Notes: generated from the sequence alone by a model not told the origin. Counted from the stretch's first letter, positions 1-8,086 are shown. The stretch is DNA of 40,395 nt from Pullibacteroides sp964436335 (GCA_964436335.1 CAYTCD010000004.1:1-40395), one strand, 5' to 3'. Numbers and translations are program-made.

Positions 1-263
1 GTTCCGGGGAGGCGATGCGCCCCAGCGAGATTCACAAATGTCTGCCGGAGGCCGCCCCTCGGGTGCTGGATATCCAGCTCAAGGAAATGACTGAAGACGG
101 CCTGGTTTCCAAAACCGTTTTCCCCGAACTGCCGCCGCGCTCGGAATACAAAATCACCCCCCTCGGAAAAACCCTCCTGCCCATTATCGACGCCATGCTG
201 GCCTGGGGCACCGAACACTACGACATCTTTGTGAAGAAGTACGGGAAGAAGGGGGGATATTAA
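1..263 (+). CDS. HxlR-family transcriptional regulator, C-terminal part (cut by left edge)
   Basis: The reading frame is open from the left edge; codons before the first visible ATG at 15 read S-G-E-A, so that ATG is an internal Met and the true start lies outside the window. The visible 86 or so residues match the second half of an HxlR-type winged helix. The helix and turn around RPSEIHKCLP and RVLDIQLKEM correspond to the DNA-recognition helix. The EDGLV and SEYKITPLGKTL segments form the wing, and a C-terminal helix (LLPIIDAMLAWG) is the usual dimerisation helix. HxlR proteins are small dimeric regulators of redox, aldehyde or drug responses, often acting on a neighbouring gene. Here the neighbour would be upstream of the window, so no target can be inferred. 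Confidence 0.85.
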   Translation, partial: SGEAMRPSEIHKCLPEAAPRVLDIQLKEMTEDGLVSKTVFPELPPRSEYKITPLGKTLLPIIDAMLAWGTEHYDIFVKKYGKKGGY

Positions 264-448
264 AACTCGGTTACGGGAACGATGCGTATCGGTTGGTTCT
301 TCACGGCGCAAACATTCTTTTTTATCCAATAAAAATGTTGTACTGGACAAACGTTGAGGGAGGGTTCGCCTTTGAGGATGGTGAAGGCGCGGTAGAGTTA
401 TCCGCCCTTTAGTTTACAGCAATAGGAAACTTCCGTACCTTTGCGGAT
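264..448. other. Intergenic region with two weak hairpins, no gene
   Basis: This 185-base gap separates the HxlR-type gene from ribD. An AT-rich inverted repeat (AACATT at about 309, AATGTT at about 332) could end the upstream transcript but lacks a clear following T run. A second inverted repeat, CGCCTT (367-372) with AAGGCG (384-389), lies upstream of the ribD promoter, so it is not part of the ribD leader. No reading frame of note is present. Confidence 0.4.
413..443 (+). promoter_or_regulatory. Bacteroidota-type promoter of ribD
   Basis: TACCTTTG at 436-443 fits the -7 consensus TAnnTTTG exactly. TTTA at 413-416 lies 19 bases upstream, in the right place for the -33 element (consensus TTTG, spacing about 19-21). 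Transcription would begin near 448-452, at or next to the ribD start codon. Confidence 0.7.
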
Positions 449-1681
449 ATGCAGAACTTTTGTCCACAAGAAAAATTCATGCGCCGCGCTTTTTATCTGG
501 CAAGGCTTGGTAAGGGAAACGTAAGCCCCAATCCGATGGTGGGGTGCGTGGTGGTGTGTCGGGATAAGGTTATCGGAGAGGGTTTTCATCATTGTTACGG
601 GCAGGCACATGCGGAAGTTCACGCCATCAATGCCGTTTTGCAGGGCAATGAGGCCGTGAACCGGCTGATGCGCGAGACAGGTTTGACCGCCCCGCAGCTT
701 TTGCAGGAAAGCACACTTTATGTGAGTCTTGAACCTTGTTCGCATTATGGTAAAACGCCGCCTTGTGCTAAAAAAATCATCGAGAACCGGATTCCCCGCG
801 TGGTGGTAAGCTGCGGTGACCCCAATCCGGAGGTTAACGGAAAAGGCATAGCCATGTTGCGGGAGGCTGGCATTGAGGTGGTGGAACATTTTCTGGAAGA
901 AGAAGGCCGAGAGATGGGACGTCGTTTTTTTATCAATGTGGAGAAAAAACGGCCTTATGTCATTCTCAAATGGGCAAGGAGCGCCGATGGAAACATTGCC
1001 ATGAAAAGAGGTGAACCTATACCGATTACGGGTTTCGTGGCACAGACGCTCAATCACCGCTACCGTGCCGAAGAAGATGCCATCATGGTGGGAACCGGTA
1101 CGTTGTTGGCCGACAATCCCCGGTTGGATGCCCGGCGATACAATGGGAAACAGCCGGTGCGGGTCAGTATGGATTTGCAAGGCCGGGTGCTTGCTTCTTT
1201 GCAGTCGCAATCCGAAGCCCGTACATCCTTGCATTTCTTTGACGGGACCCTTTGTTCCATTCTTTTCGTTTCTTCCGAAAATCTGGAAGATTACATTGCC
1301 TTGTTGGTGCAATCCGCCCATGAATGGCAACGCACGGCCCATGAAGGAACAGCCGTTCTTTTTAAAAACCTCCGTCATGCTACAGATTTTAAATTGATAC
1401 CGGTGGCCGCTTCGCTTTCGGCTGAACAGCGGGTAAAATTGTATTTGGAGCATCTGCATCAAGAGAGAATCGGCTCGTTGCTTGTGGAAGGCGGAACTGA
1501 AATTTTGCAATCCTTTATCTGTTGCGGTATCTGGGATGAAGCGCGTGTGTTTGCTTCCCCGAAGACCCTGCCCGGCGGTTATCCGGAACCAAGGTTCCCT
1601 AAAACGGTAGTCAGGAAAGAAAGCATGATTTTAGACGGCGATAGCCTTAGTGTTTACCGCAACCTCGGTATCGATCGATAA
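449..1681 (+). CDS. ribD: Bifunctional riboflavin biosynthesis deaminase/reductase RibD
   Basis: RibD catalyses two steps of riboflavin synthesis: deamination of the pyrimidine ring of the GTP-derived intermediate, then NADPH-dependent reduction of the ribosyl side chain. Residues 1-150 or so form the deaminase domain, with the zinc motif HAE at 54-56 and the cysteines C97 and C106 in the PCSH...PPC segment. The reductase domain begins near PYVILKWARSADG. At 410 residues it is longer than the usual 350-370; the extra length lies in the reductase domain, roughly residues 255-305. The ATG at 449 is favoured because family members usually start about ten residues before the FMRRA-like segment, but the ATG at 479 is also possible since 449 coincides with the predicted transcription start. 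The other rib genes are not in the window. Confidence 0.93.
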   Translation: MQNFCPQEKFMRRAFYLARLGKGNVSPNPMVGCVVVCRDKVIGEGFHHCYGQAHAEVHAINAVLQGNEAVNRLMRETGLTAPQLLQESTLYVSLEPCSHYGKTPPCAKKIIENRIPRVVVSCGDPNPEVNGKGIAMLREAGIEVVEHFLEEEGREMGRRFFINVEKKRPYVILKWARSADGNIAMKRGEPIPITGFVAQTLNHRYRAEEDAIMVGTGTLLADNPRLDARRYNGKQPVRVSMDLQGRVLASLQSQSEARTSLHFFDGTLCSILFVSSENLEDYIALLVQSAHEWQRTAHEGTAVLFKNLRHATDFKLIPVAASLSAEQRVKLYLEHLHQERIGSLLVEGGTEILQSFICCGIWDEARVFASPKTLPGGYPEPRFPKTVVRKESMILDGDSLSVYRNLGIDR

Positions 1682-1697
1682 AATTCAGGCATCTGTC

Positions 1698-2339
1698 ATG
1701 GCAAAAACACAGGAGTCGCCCAAAAATACATCGGAAAACGAAGATACTTTCCGTACACTTTCCGCTCCCTCGGAAGGTTTATACAAAGAAAAAGGAAGCA
1801 AGTTTCTCGCCTTTGCCTATCCGGTGGAAAGCGAGGCGGAGATAAAGCGGCATCTGGAAAACTTGCGGAAAATCTACTATGATGCCCGCCACCATTGCTA
1901 TGCCTATGTGTTGGGTGCCAGACAGGAAACCTATCGGGCCAACGATGATGGTGAACCTTCTTCCACGGCGGGTAAACCTATTTACGGACAGATTCTTTCA
2001 TTCGGTCTTACCAACGTGTTGATTGTGGTGGTCCGTTATTTCGGTGGAACAAAGTTGGGTACTTCAGGACTGATTACAGCCTACAAAACCGCCTCAGCCG
2101 ATGCTTTGTCAAAAGCCTCGGTGGTCGAAAAAACGGTAATGCGGCACTATACGGTTTCTTTTCCTTATGAGCGGATGAACTGTGTGATGCGCATTGTGAA
2201 AGACCTGCAGTTGCAGGTAGTGGGGCAGGATGCCGATACTGAGTGCCGCATGGAGATTGCCGTGCGTCTGTCGGAAAGCCAGCGTTGTGTGGAGAAATTC
2301 CACGATGAGAGAATCCCGTTGGATCCGATAAATTTTTAA
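1698..2339 (+). CDS. YigZ/IMPACT family protein
   Basis: A 213-residue protein of the UPF0029/IMPACT family. The N-terminal domain shows the family's conserved features: KGSKFLAFAYPV, then DARHHCYAYVLG, DDGEPSSTAG, and VVVRYFGGTKLG followed by L.TAYKTAS. The C-terminal portion is the RF-G/EF-G domain IV-like fold found in YigZ. The eukaryotic homologue IMPACT regulates translation stress signalling; the bacterial role is not settled, though ribosome or nucleotide-related functions have been suggested. I chose the ATG at 1698 rather than an upstream frame-mate at 1650 because it follows the ribD stop by 16 bases and gives the normal family length of 205-217. It probably shares the ribD transcript. 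Confidence 0.88.
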   Translation: MAKTQESPKNTSENEDTFRTLSAPSEGLYKEKGSKFLAFAYPVESEAEIKRHLENLRKIYYDARHHCYAYVLGARQETYRANDDGEPSSTAGKPIYGQILSFGLTNVLIVVVRYFGGTKLGTSGLITAYKTASADALSKASVVEKTVMRHYTVSFPYERMNCVMRIVKDLQLQVVGQDADTECRMEIAVRLSESQRCVEKFHDERIPLDPINF

Positions 2340-2366
2340 ATTGCATTAAAGGGCGGTTGCTTATAC

Positions 2367-2383
2367 CTTATCGGAGGGATAAG
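2367..2383 (+). terminator. Short hairpin after the yigZ-like gene
   Basis: CTTATC (2367-2372) pairs perfectly with GATAAG (2378-2383) around a five-base loop, 28 bases past the yigZ-like stop. There is no T run after it, so termination is only a suggestion. Confidence 0.3.
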
Positions 2384-2411
2384 ATGCGCTGAAAATACCC
2401 ATTTATGGCGA

Positions 2412-2442
2412 TTTCACGGACCGAAAAAGCGTCCTACCTTTG
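2412..2442 (+). promoter_or_regulatory. Orphan promoter without an obvious gene
   Basis: TACCTTTG at 2435-2442 matches the Bacteroidota -7 element exactly, with TTTC at 2412-2415 nineteen bases upstream as a possible -33. It points rightward into a region where the only gene (the Fur-family regulator) runs the other way. See the possible small RNA at 2449-2545. Confidence 0.5.
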
Positions 2443-2448
2443 CCGTAT

Positions 2449-2545
2449 AGTTTTTTAGGGTATTTTGTTTTTACAGGTTTGTGTATCTTGTTCCGGCTCG
2501 CGGGCAACCGCAAGTGGCCCGCGGCCGGAAAAGATTTTCAGTTTT
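2449..2545 (+). ncRNA. Possible small RNA ending in a GC-rich hairpin
   Basis: A transcript from the orphan promoter would begin near 2449. It would contain a very stable stem: CCGGC (2493-2497), a bulged T, and CGCGGG (2499-2504), pairing with CCCGCG (2518-2523) and GCCGG (2524-2528). The DNA right after the stem is A/T-rich (aaaagattttcagtttt), which resembles a loose terminator. No convincing protein is encoded. The product would be about 80-100 bases and would face the 3' end of the Fur-family gene. This is inference from promoter and fold only, and the 3' end is approximate. Confidence 0.3.
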
Positions 2546-2553
2546 GCCTGTCG

Positions 2554-2967
2554 TTATTCTTTAGAGGTGCATTTGTCGCATACACCTTTTATCGTATAGT
2601 TGACACTTTCTGCCACAAAACCGTTGGGCAATGCCATAACGGGAATATGCGTGGAGGGCAGGCAGTAGGTTTTTTTGCAATGCCCGCAATAAAAATGGAT
2701 ATGCATATCCGCTACCGAACAACTCTCAGGGTTTGGGCATATTTCGTATTTGAGCGAACCGCTTCCATCCTCGAATGCATGCACGAGACGATGTTCTAAA
2801 AAAAGGGTTACAGTGCGGAAAATGGTCGATTTATCTACAGTTTCCAACTCCGATTCGAGGTCGCCCAACGAAAGCGGTTCGGTGGCAGATAAAAGCGCCT
2901 TGAAAACCAATGTCCGTATGGCGGTGGGTTTCAAACCTTTCTGTTCCAGTTTGGTTTCGATATCCAT
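2554..2967 (-). CDS. Fur-family metal-responsive transcriptional repressor
   Basis: A 137-residue Fur superfamily protein. The N-terminal winged helix carries the recognition helix around DKSTIFRTVTLF (residues 45-56), equivalent to the conserved ATVYR helix of Fur. The C-terminal dimerisation domain has the histidine-rich strand HIHFYCGHC and two CxxC pairs, C94/C97 and C130/C133, which in this family hold a structural zinc. The sequence does not decide between iron, zinc or peroxide sensing. Its position just downstream of a heavy-metal P-type ATPase on the same strand makes zinc or a related divalent metal the most reasonable guess. The ATG at 2967 is preceded by its own -7 element, so it may be transcribed both with the ATPase and separately. 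Confidence 0.87.
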   Translation of the reverse strand: MDIETKLEQKGLKPTAIRTLVFKALLSATEPLSLGDLESELETVDKSTIFRTVTLFLEHRLVHAFEDGSGSLKYEICPNPESCSVADMHIHFYCGHCKKTYCLPSTHIPVMALPNGFVAESVNYTIKGVCDKCTSKE

Positions 2968-2994
2968 AATGTCTCATTGAGAGAGGTAAGGGCG

Positions 2995-3002
2995 CAAAAA
3001 TA
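2995..3002 (-). promoter_or_regulatory. Possible own promoter of the Fur-family gene
   Basis: Read on the minus strand this is TATTTTTG, an exact TAnnTTTG -7 element, ending 28 bases before the Fur-family start codon and lying across the end of the ATPase gene. No clear -33 element is visible at the right distance, so it may be weak. Confidence 0.45.
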
Positions 3003-4904
3003 CTATTTTTTTCCACCCCATATCATGCGTACCGAATTCAATACCGCCAGCAGAGAAACGCCTGTATCGGCAAATACCGCACCCCATAAGGTGGCGATAC
3101 CGAAAACGCCCAGAATCATGATAACAGCCTTTATTCCAAAAGCCAGCACAATGTTCTGATAAACGGTTTTACGTACGCGATGCGCCAATTGTAGGGCTTG
3201 CGGCAGGCGAGAAAGGGCGTCTGTCTGTAAAACGATATCGGCGGTCTCTATGGCTACGTCGCTTCCCGTTGCACCCATGGCCACGCCCAAATCGGCGGCG
3301 GTCAGTACCGGCGAATCATTGATGCCATCGCCCACAAAAGCCACTGTATTGCCTTGTGTTTTGAATGTTTGCAAATGGGCCACCTTGTCTTGCGGCAATA
3401 AACCGCCGAATCCGTTTTCGATATCCAATTCCCGCGCCAATGCCTTTACCCGTTCCGGATTGTCGCCCGAAAGCACGGCCAATGCCCGGATGCCCTGTTT
3501 TTTCAAGGTCTGTATGGCCGATGCCGCATCTTCTTTGGGTTGATCCGACAATTGCACGGCGGCGGCAAAAACGTTGTCGATAGCACATAATACAAGCGTT
3601 TGTGCACCCTGTCGCCATTTTTCGGGAACATGGACGCCTTGTGCATCAAGCAATGTGGCTGAACCGGCTGCTACTGTTTTTCCCTCTATTTTCGCCACAA
3701 TACCGAACCCGGGTCTTTCTTCCGCCTTTTGTGTCGCAAGCAACGCAACACCTTTGCTTTCCATGTATTCGACTATAGCCTGTGCCACTGGATGCCGGCT
3801 TGCCGATTCGGCGGAGGCCAGAAGTGAAAGCACCTGCCGGGTGTCGAATTCCGCTCCGGTTTCTATCGAAGTGACCCGGAATTTTCCACAGGTAAGCGTG
3901 CCGGTCTTGTCGAAAGCCACGGCATCTATTCTGGCGGCTGCATCCAGGCTGTTGCCGCCTTTAAAGAGGATTCCGCTCCGGGAAGCCCGTCCTATGCCGG
4001 CGAAATAACTCAATGGAATGCTTACCACCAACGCGCAAGGACAGGAAATAACCAAAAAGACCAAGGCACGGTAAAGCCACAATGAAAAATCGTATTCATA
4101 CGTTCCGAATACTGACACAACGGCTGGAATCCCCGCTACCAACACAGCGGCGAGAATAACCAAGGGCGTATAAATCCGGGATATACGCCGGATGAATATT
4201 TCGGTCGGGGCTTTGCGTTTGGCAGCATCTTCCACCAACCGCGCCATTTTAGCAAGCGCACTGTCACTGTATGGCCGCAAGGTTTTGAGCCGGATACGTT
4301 GTTCCAGCACCACACAACCGGCTTGTATTTCTTCGCCTTCTTTTACAAAACGGGGCAGACTTTCTCCTGTCAGGGCCGAAGTGTCCACGCTGGCCGTTCC
4401 GCTCTCCAGCACACCGTCTATGCAGATGCGTTCCCCCACTGCCACTTCGATGGTTTCTCCTTCTGAAACCATTTCGGGTGCGGCTTCTTCCAGCTTTCCA
4501 TTCCGAAATACACGTACCCGATCCGGGCGCATTTCAAGCAACTGGCGGATATTGCGACGCGAACGCCGTACCGCACCTTCCTGTAATTCCTCCCCCACGG
4601 CGTAAAAAAGCATGACCGCCACCGCTTCGGGATATTCGCCGATAAAGAACGCTCCTACGGAAGCCAACAGCATCAGCGTGAATTCGTTAAAAAAGTCTTT
4701 TTCGGCAAAAGCCTCCACCGCTTCCTTTACAACCGGGATTCCTACCGGCAGAAAAGCCACTGCATACCATAGAAAGTTTACCCAAGGCAAAAGGAACCAT
4801 GTACATGTAAAATAATCCAGCAACAGGCCGGTGCCCAACAATATAAAGGAAATCAGTTGAGGAAGCCATTCCCTTAGGAGCGTTGTAACTTTTTCGCTTT
4901 TCAT
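3003..4904 (-). CDS. Zn/Cd/Pb-type heavy-metal translocating P-type ATPase
   Basis: A 633-residue P1B ATPase that would pump divalent soft metal ions out across the inner membrane using ATP. Visible motifs in order: TGES (179-182) in the actuator domain, the transmembrane metal-binding CPC (288-290), DKTGT with the phosphorylated D332, HP (371-372) in the nucleotide domain, and GDGINDSP (525-532). K592 and D613 in the last two membrane helices match the residues that define the ZntA/CadA (P1B-2) group. It has no N-terminal HMA/CxxC metal-binding domain, unlike E. coli ZntA. The frame extends upstream to 5030, but that part is unlike the family and the ATG at 4904 (MKSEK) gives a natural N-terminus. 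The Fur-family gene follows by 35 bases. Confidence 0.92.
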   Translation of the reverse strand: MKSEKVTTLLREWLPQLISFILLGTGLLLDYFTCTWFLLPWVNFLWYAVAFLPVGIPVVKEAVEAFAEKDFFNEFTLMLLASVGAFFIGEYPEAVAVMLFYAVGEELQEGAVRRSRRNIRQLLEMRPDRVRVFRNGKLEEAAPEMVSEGETIEVAVGERICIDGVLESGTASVDTSALTGESLPRFVKEGEEIQAGCVVLEQRIRLKTLRPYSDSALAKMARLVEDAAKRKAPTEIFIRRISRIYTPLVILAAVLVAGIPAVVSVFGTYEYDFSLWLYRALVFLVISCPCALVVSIPLSYFAGIGRASRSGILFKGGNSLDAAARIDAVAFDKTGTLTCGKFRVTSIETGAEFDTRQVLSLLASAESASRHPVAQAIVEYMESKGVALLATQKAEERPGFGIVAKIEGKTVAAGSATLLDAQGVHVPEKWRQGAQTLVLCAIDNVFAAAVQLSDQPKEDAASAIQTLKKQGIRALAVLSGDNPERVKALARELDIENGFGGLLPQDKVAHLQTFKTQGNTVAFVGDGINDSPVLTAADLGVAMGATGSDVAIETADIVLQTDALSRLPQALQLAHRVRKTVYQNIVLAFGIKAVIMILGVFGIATLWGAVFADTGVSLLAVLNSVRMIWGGKK

Positions 4905-4956
4905 GATAAAGAAAGGTTTTACGTGAAACAGGAATGCAAAATTGGCAAGAATCGGA

Positions 4957-4971
4957 TGCAAACCGGTTGCA
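4957..4971. promoter_or_regulatory. Inverted repeat, possible operator
   Basis: TGCAAACCGGTTGCA contains the inverted arms TGCAA and TTGCA around the self-complementary AACCGGTT. It lies 53 bases upstream of the ATPase start, in the divergent gap shared with the folK fusion gene. A regulator-binding site, perhaps for the neighbouring Fur-family protein, is possible but rests on symmetry and position alone. Confidence 0.25.
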
Positions 4972-5016
4972 GTTTTTTCGAAAATTCCACCGAGGCAGGA
5001 ATTGAGCATAAACAAA

Positions 5017-5046
5017 CTTGCAAGGCGCAAAAATTAACTATCTTTA
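5017..5046 (+). promoter_or_regulatory. Probable promoter of the folK-kinase fusion
   Basis: TATCTTTA at 5039-5046 differs from the TAnnTTTG consensus in its last base. CTTG at 5017-5020 lies 18 bases upstream as a poor -33 match. The element ends only four bases before the start codon at 5051. Confidence 0.45.
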
Positions 5047-5050
5047 CAGA

Positions 5051-6262
5051 ATGAATCAGGAGCAAGCGGCATATTTGTTATTGGGTGGAAACTTAGGAGA
5101 TTGCGTTCGTACCTTTCGGACAGCCAGACGGGAAATCAAACGCAGGGTCGGCAAAATCACCAAGGCTTCGGCTCTTTTTACCTCGCCTGCATGGGGCTTT
5201 GAAACCGAGAAGGAGTTCTATAATCAGGCGGTTGAGGTGCAAACGGAACTTGATCCGTATGCACTTTTGCGCGTTTTGCTTGATATTGAATGCGAATTGG
5301 GACGTGTTCGCACTTCTGCGCCGGGGTATGCCTCCCGAACCCTCGATATAGACATTCTTTTTTACGGTGCTACCTGTATCCACAGCCCTTCGCTTACCAT
5401 CCCCCATCCTTTATTGCCGCAGCGGGCCTTTGCCTTGTTGCCCTTATCGCAGATCGTACCGGAGATGCTTCACCCGCAGTTGAATCTCACGGTGACGCAG
5501 TTGTTGGCACAGTGCTCCGATACAGTGGAAAACGTGAAACCTTGTACATTGTCGCCCGAAGAAATGTATTCCGATACGGCTGTTTTGGAATCTCCGTACG
5601 ATTCCTGCAAACCCGAAGAACCACAGGCGGGCGTGTTTCCCGAAAATATACGTTTTATCGCCATAGAAGGCAATATCGGTGCGGGCAAGACCTCGCTTTC
5701 CCGCCGTATCGCCCGTCAATTCGGCGCCAAACTGGTAACCGAGAGTTTTGAGGAGAATGAATTCCTGCCCAAATTCTACAAAAACCGTGAGCGGTATGCC
5801 TTTCCGCTCGAACTTACTTTTTTGGCTGAACGTTATCGTCAGGCCAAAGAAGATTTTGTACAGGAACTTTTCAGTCCGTTTATCGTGAGCGATTTCTCGA
5901 TAAGCAAGAGCCTGATCTTTGCCCAAAACACTTTGCAAGAAGATGAATACGGCCTTTTTTCACGTCTTTACCGGATAATCCTCACAACCGTGCCCCAGCC
6001 CGATCTATATGTGTATATCCATAGCGACATAGACCGCCTTATGCAAAATATCCGCTGCCGTGGCCGGCATTACGAAAGCAATATGGATCCCGACTATCTG
6101 CGGCAGATAGAAAAAGGCTACCTGGATTACATGAGTACGTTGCGCCCTGATAAAAGTCTGGTGATACCGGTAAGCGATCTGGATTTTGTAAACAATCAGG
6201 CCGACTACAATCTGGTGCTCGACAAGATAATCCATGCGGCGCACAAAGCCATGAAGGCATAA
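5051..6262 (+). CDS. folK: Fusion of HPPK (FolK) with a deoxynucleoside kinase
   Basis: One 403-residue reading frame joins two enzymes. Residues 1-155 are 6-hydroxymethyl-7,8-dihydropterin pyrophosphokinase of folate synthesis, with LGGNLGD near the start, FYNQAVEV, and the metal-binding signature RTLDIDILFYG (96-106). After a linker of about 45 residues, 199-403 form a deoxynucleoside kinase that salvages deoxynucleosides. It shows a P-loop GNIGAGKTS (207-215), the AERY segment (259-262), SDFSISKS (280-287) and an arginine-rich lid near 336-340. No stop or frame change separates the halves. The ATG at 5051 is chosen because it places the HPPK strand at the usual distance; an upstream frame-mate at 5018 is unlikely. 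I recall these two activities being adjacent or fused in other Bacteroidota. Confidence 0.9.
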   Translation: MNQEQAAYLLLGGNLGDCVRTFRTARREIKRRVGKITKASALFTSPAWGFETEKEFYNQAVEVQTELDPYALLRVLLDIECELGRVRTSAPGYASRTLDIDILFYGATCIHSPSLTIPHPLLPQRAFALLPLSQIVPEMLHPQLNLTVTQLLAQCSDTVENVKPCTLSPEEMYSDTAVLESPYDSCKPEEPQAGVFPENIRFIAIEGNIGAGKTSLSRRIARQFGAKLVTESFEENEFLPKFYKNRERYAFPLELTFLAERYRQAKEDFVQELFSPFIVSDFSISKSLIFAQNTLQEDEYGLFSRLYRIILTTVPQPDLYVYIHSDIDRLMQNIRCRGRHYESNMDPDYLRQIEKGYLDYMSTLRPDKSLVIPVSDLDFVNNQADYNLVLDKIIHAAHKAMKA

Positions 6263-6295
6263 AAACGAAGAAATAATTCAAAAAAAATAAATGCA

Positions 6296-8086
6296 ATGAA
6301 ATCATTTTTTAAATACCTTTTGGCTACTGTGGTCGGTATGCTGATTGTGTGTATCGTGATGTTCTTTTTTATGATCGGTACGCTTGGTGCCATGATGGTG
6401 GGCCAGTCGAAAGCAGAAGTACAGGTTAAAGACAATACAGTGCTCAAGATTTCGCTCAACAAGGAAATTTCCGACAAGAGCCACACGGCATCGCGTGGCG
6501 GTATGGCCGGTTTTGCTTTGCCTGACTTTTCTAAGACATTGGGCCTGAACGAAATGTTGAAGGCCATTGATTATGCCAAGGAAGATGCCAGAATTAAAGG
6601 AATCTATCTTACCTACGAGGGTGGGGCGGCTGGTTTCGCCACCACACAGGAATTACGCAAGGCATTGGCTTCTTTTAAGGAATCGGGTAAGTTTATTTAT
6701 GCTTATGCCGATTTTTATCCACAGAATGCCTATCATCTGGCTTCGATAGCCGACTCGATTTTTATTCAACCGCAATCTTCGCTCGTTTTTCAAGGGATGG
6801 CGGCACAGGTGATGTTCTATACCAAATTTCTTGAAAAGATAGGCGTGCAGATGCAGGAAATCCGTCACGGTCAGTTCAAGAGCGCGGTGGAACCTTTTAT
6901 GCGGACCGACATGAGTCCGGCCAACCGGCTTCAATATAAGGTGCTGTTCAATTCCATGTGGGAGGTGATAAGTAAAGATGTGGCTGCCTCGCGGAATCTC
7001 TCCTTGGAACGTGTCAATGAAATTGCCGACAGTCTGTTGGGTTTTACGGCCGCAGGAGCGGTGAAGGCTGGTTTGGCCGATGCCATGGTGCCGGGCAGTT
7101 ATGTGGAAGAAAAGGCGTTGCCTGTCCGCATGGGCCTTTCAGACAGTGTAAAGGTGAATATGGTTTCGTTGTCGGATTATGTTAAAACGATACCCGGAAC
7201 CAAAGCATCTTCTAAAAACAAGATTGCCGTTATCTATGCCGAAGGTGATATCGTGGGGGGGAAAGGATCGGCAGGGCACATCGGTACGGAACTGACTGAA
7301 CAAATCGAAAAGGTTTTGAAAGACAAGAACGTGAAAGCCCTTGTACTTCGTGTCAATTCTCCGGGAGGCAGTGTGCTTACCTCCGATATCATCTATCAGG
7401 AAATGCTCAAGGTAAAGGAAAAGATGCCGGTAGTGGCTTCTTATGGCAATTATGCGGCCAGCGGCGGCTACTATATCTCCTGTATGGCGCATAAGATCTA
7501 TGCCTCGCCCAACACGCTTACGGGCAGTATCGGTGTGTTCGGAACGATTCCCAATGTCAAAGGGCTTGTAACCGACAAACTGGGTTTGACCATCGACTAT
7601 GTGCAGACCAACAAGAACGCCACCTCTTTCTCTGGTTTCTTCCGGCCGCTCACATCTTATGAAGAGTCCGTGATGCAGCAGAATATAGAAGAAATCTATG
7701 CCGGATTTATCGGGAAGGTAGCCGAAGGCAGACATATGACGCCAGCACAGGTGGATTCGATAGGACAGGGAAGGGTATGGAGCGGTACCAATGCCATCGG
7801 CATCGGTCTGGTGGATGAATTGGGTGGTTTGCAGGATGCTATTGCCGGGGCGGCCGAATTGGCGGGTATCAGCGATTATACATTGGTGGAATATCCTAAG
7901 GAAAAGACTTTTAGCGAGCAATTACTCGAATTGCTGGATGATGCTTCGGCTAAGTCGGCACAAGCCTATATCGCCAGACAATTCGGTACGGCAGGGGTGG
8001 AAATCTATTCGCAATTCTCCCAGTTTTTGCAGAGCGACAAGCCCCAGGTGTGGGCGCGTATGCCGGAAATACTGGTGTTTGAATAA
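6296..8086 (+). CDS. sppA: Signal peptide peptidase SppA, long (67K) type
   Basis: A 596-residue membrane-anchored serine protease that degrades signal peptides left after secretion. One N-terminal membrane helix (about 8-35) is followed by two tandem S49/crotonase-like domains, the arrangement of the E. coli long form (618 residues). The first domain supplies the catalytic lysine, K195 in HGQFKSAVEPF. The second supplies the nucleophile, S389 in NYAASGGYY, with the oxyanion-forming NSPGGS near 354-359. Both catalytic residues are intact. It starts 33 bases after the folK fusion on the same strand, with an A-rich stretch before the ATG and no Shine-Dalgarno motif, and may be co-transcribed. 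Confidence 0.95.
   Translation: MKSFFKYLLATVVGMLIVCIVMFFFMIGTLGAMMVGQSKAEVQVKDNTVLKISLNKEISDKSHTASRGGMAGFALPDFSKTLGLNEMLKAIDYAKEDARIKGIYLTYEGGAAGFATTQELRKALASFKESGKFIYAYADFYPQNAYHLASIADSIFIQPQSSLVFQGMAAQVMFYTKFLEKIGVQMQEIRHGQFKSAVEPFMRTDMSPANRLQYKVLFNSMWEVISKDVAASRNLSLERVNEIADSLLGFTAAGAVKAGLADAMVPGSYVEEKALPVRMGLSDSVKVNMVSLSDYVKTIPGTKASSKNKIAVIYAEGDIVGGKGSAGHIGTELTEQIEKVLKDKNVKALVLRVNSPGGSVLTSDIIYQEMLKVKEKMPVVASYGNYAASGGYYISCMAHKIYASPNTLTGSIGVFGTIPNVKGLVTDKLGLTIDYVQTNKNATSFSGFFRPLTSYEESVMQQNIEEIYAGFIGKVAEGRHMTPAQVDSIGQGRVWSGTNAIGIGLVDELGGLQDAIAGAAELAGISDYTLVEYPKEKTFSEQLLELLDDASAKSAQAYIARQFGTAGVEIYSQFSQFLQSDKPQVWARMPEILVFE

Noticed and set aside
264..448. FMN riboswitch before ribD
   Set aside because: The hairpins here lie upstream of the ribD promoter and none of the conserved FMN-element segments are visible; the predicted leader is only a few bases long.
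2440..2799. 119-codon rightward reading frame opposite the Fur-family gene
   Set aside because: It starts at a weak TTG and runs antisense to the well-supported regulator; the translated sequence looks like the shadow of the opposite strand.
4905..5030. N-terminal extension of the P-type ATPase
   Set aside because: The extra 42 residues contain no metal-binding CxxC and do not resemble the family; they overlap the divergent promoter region.
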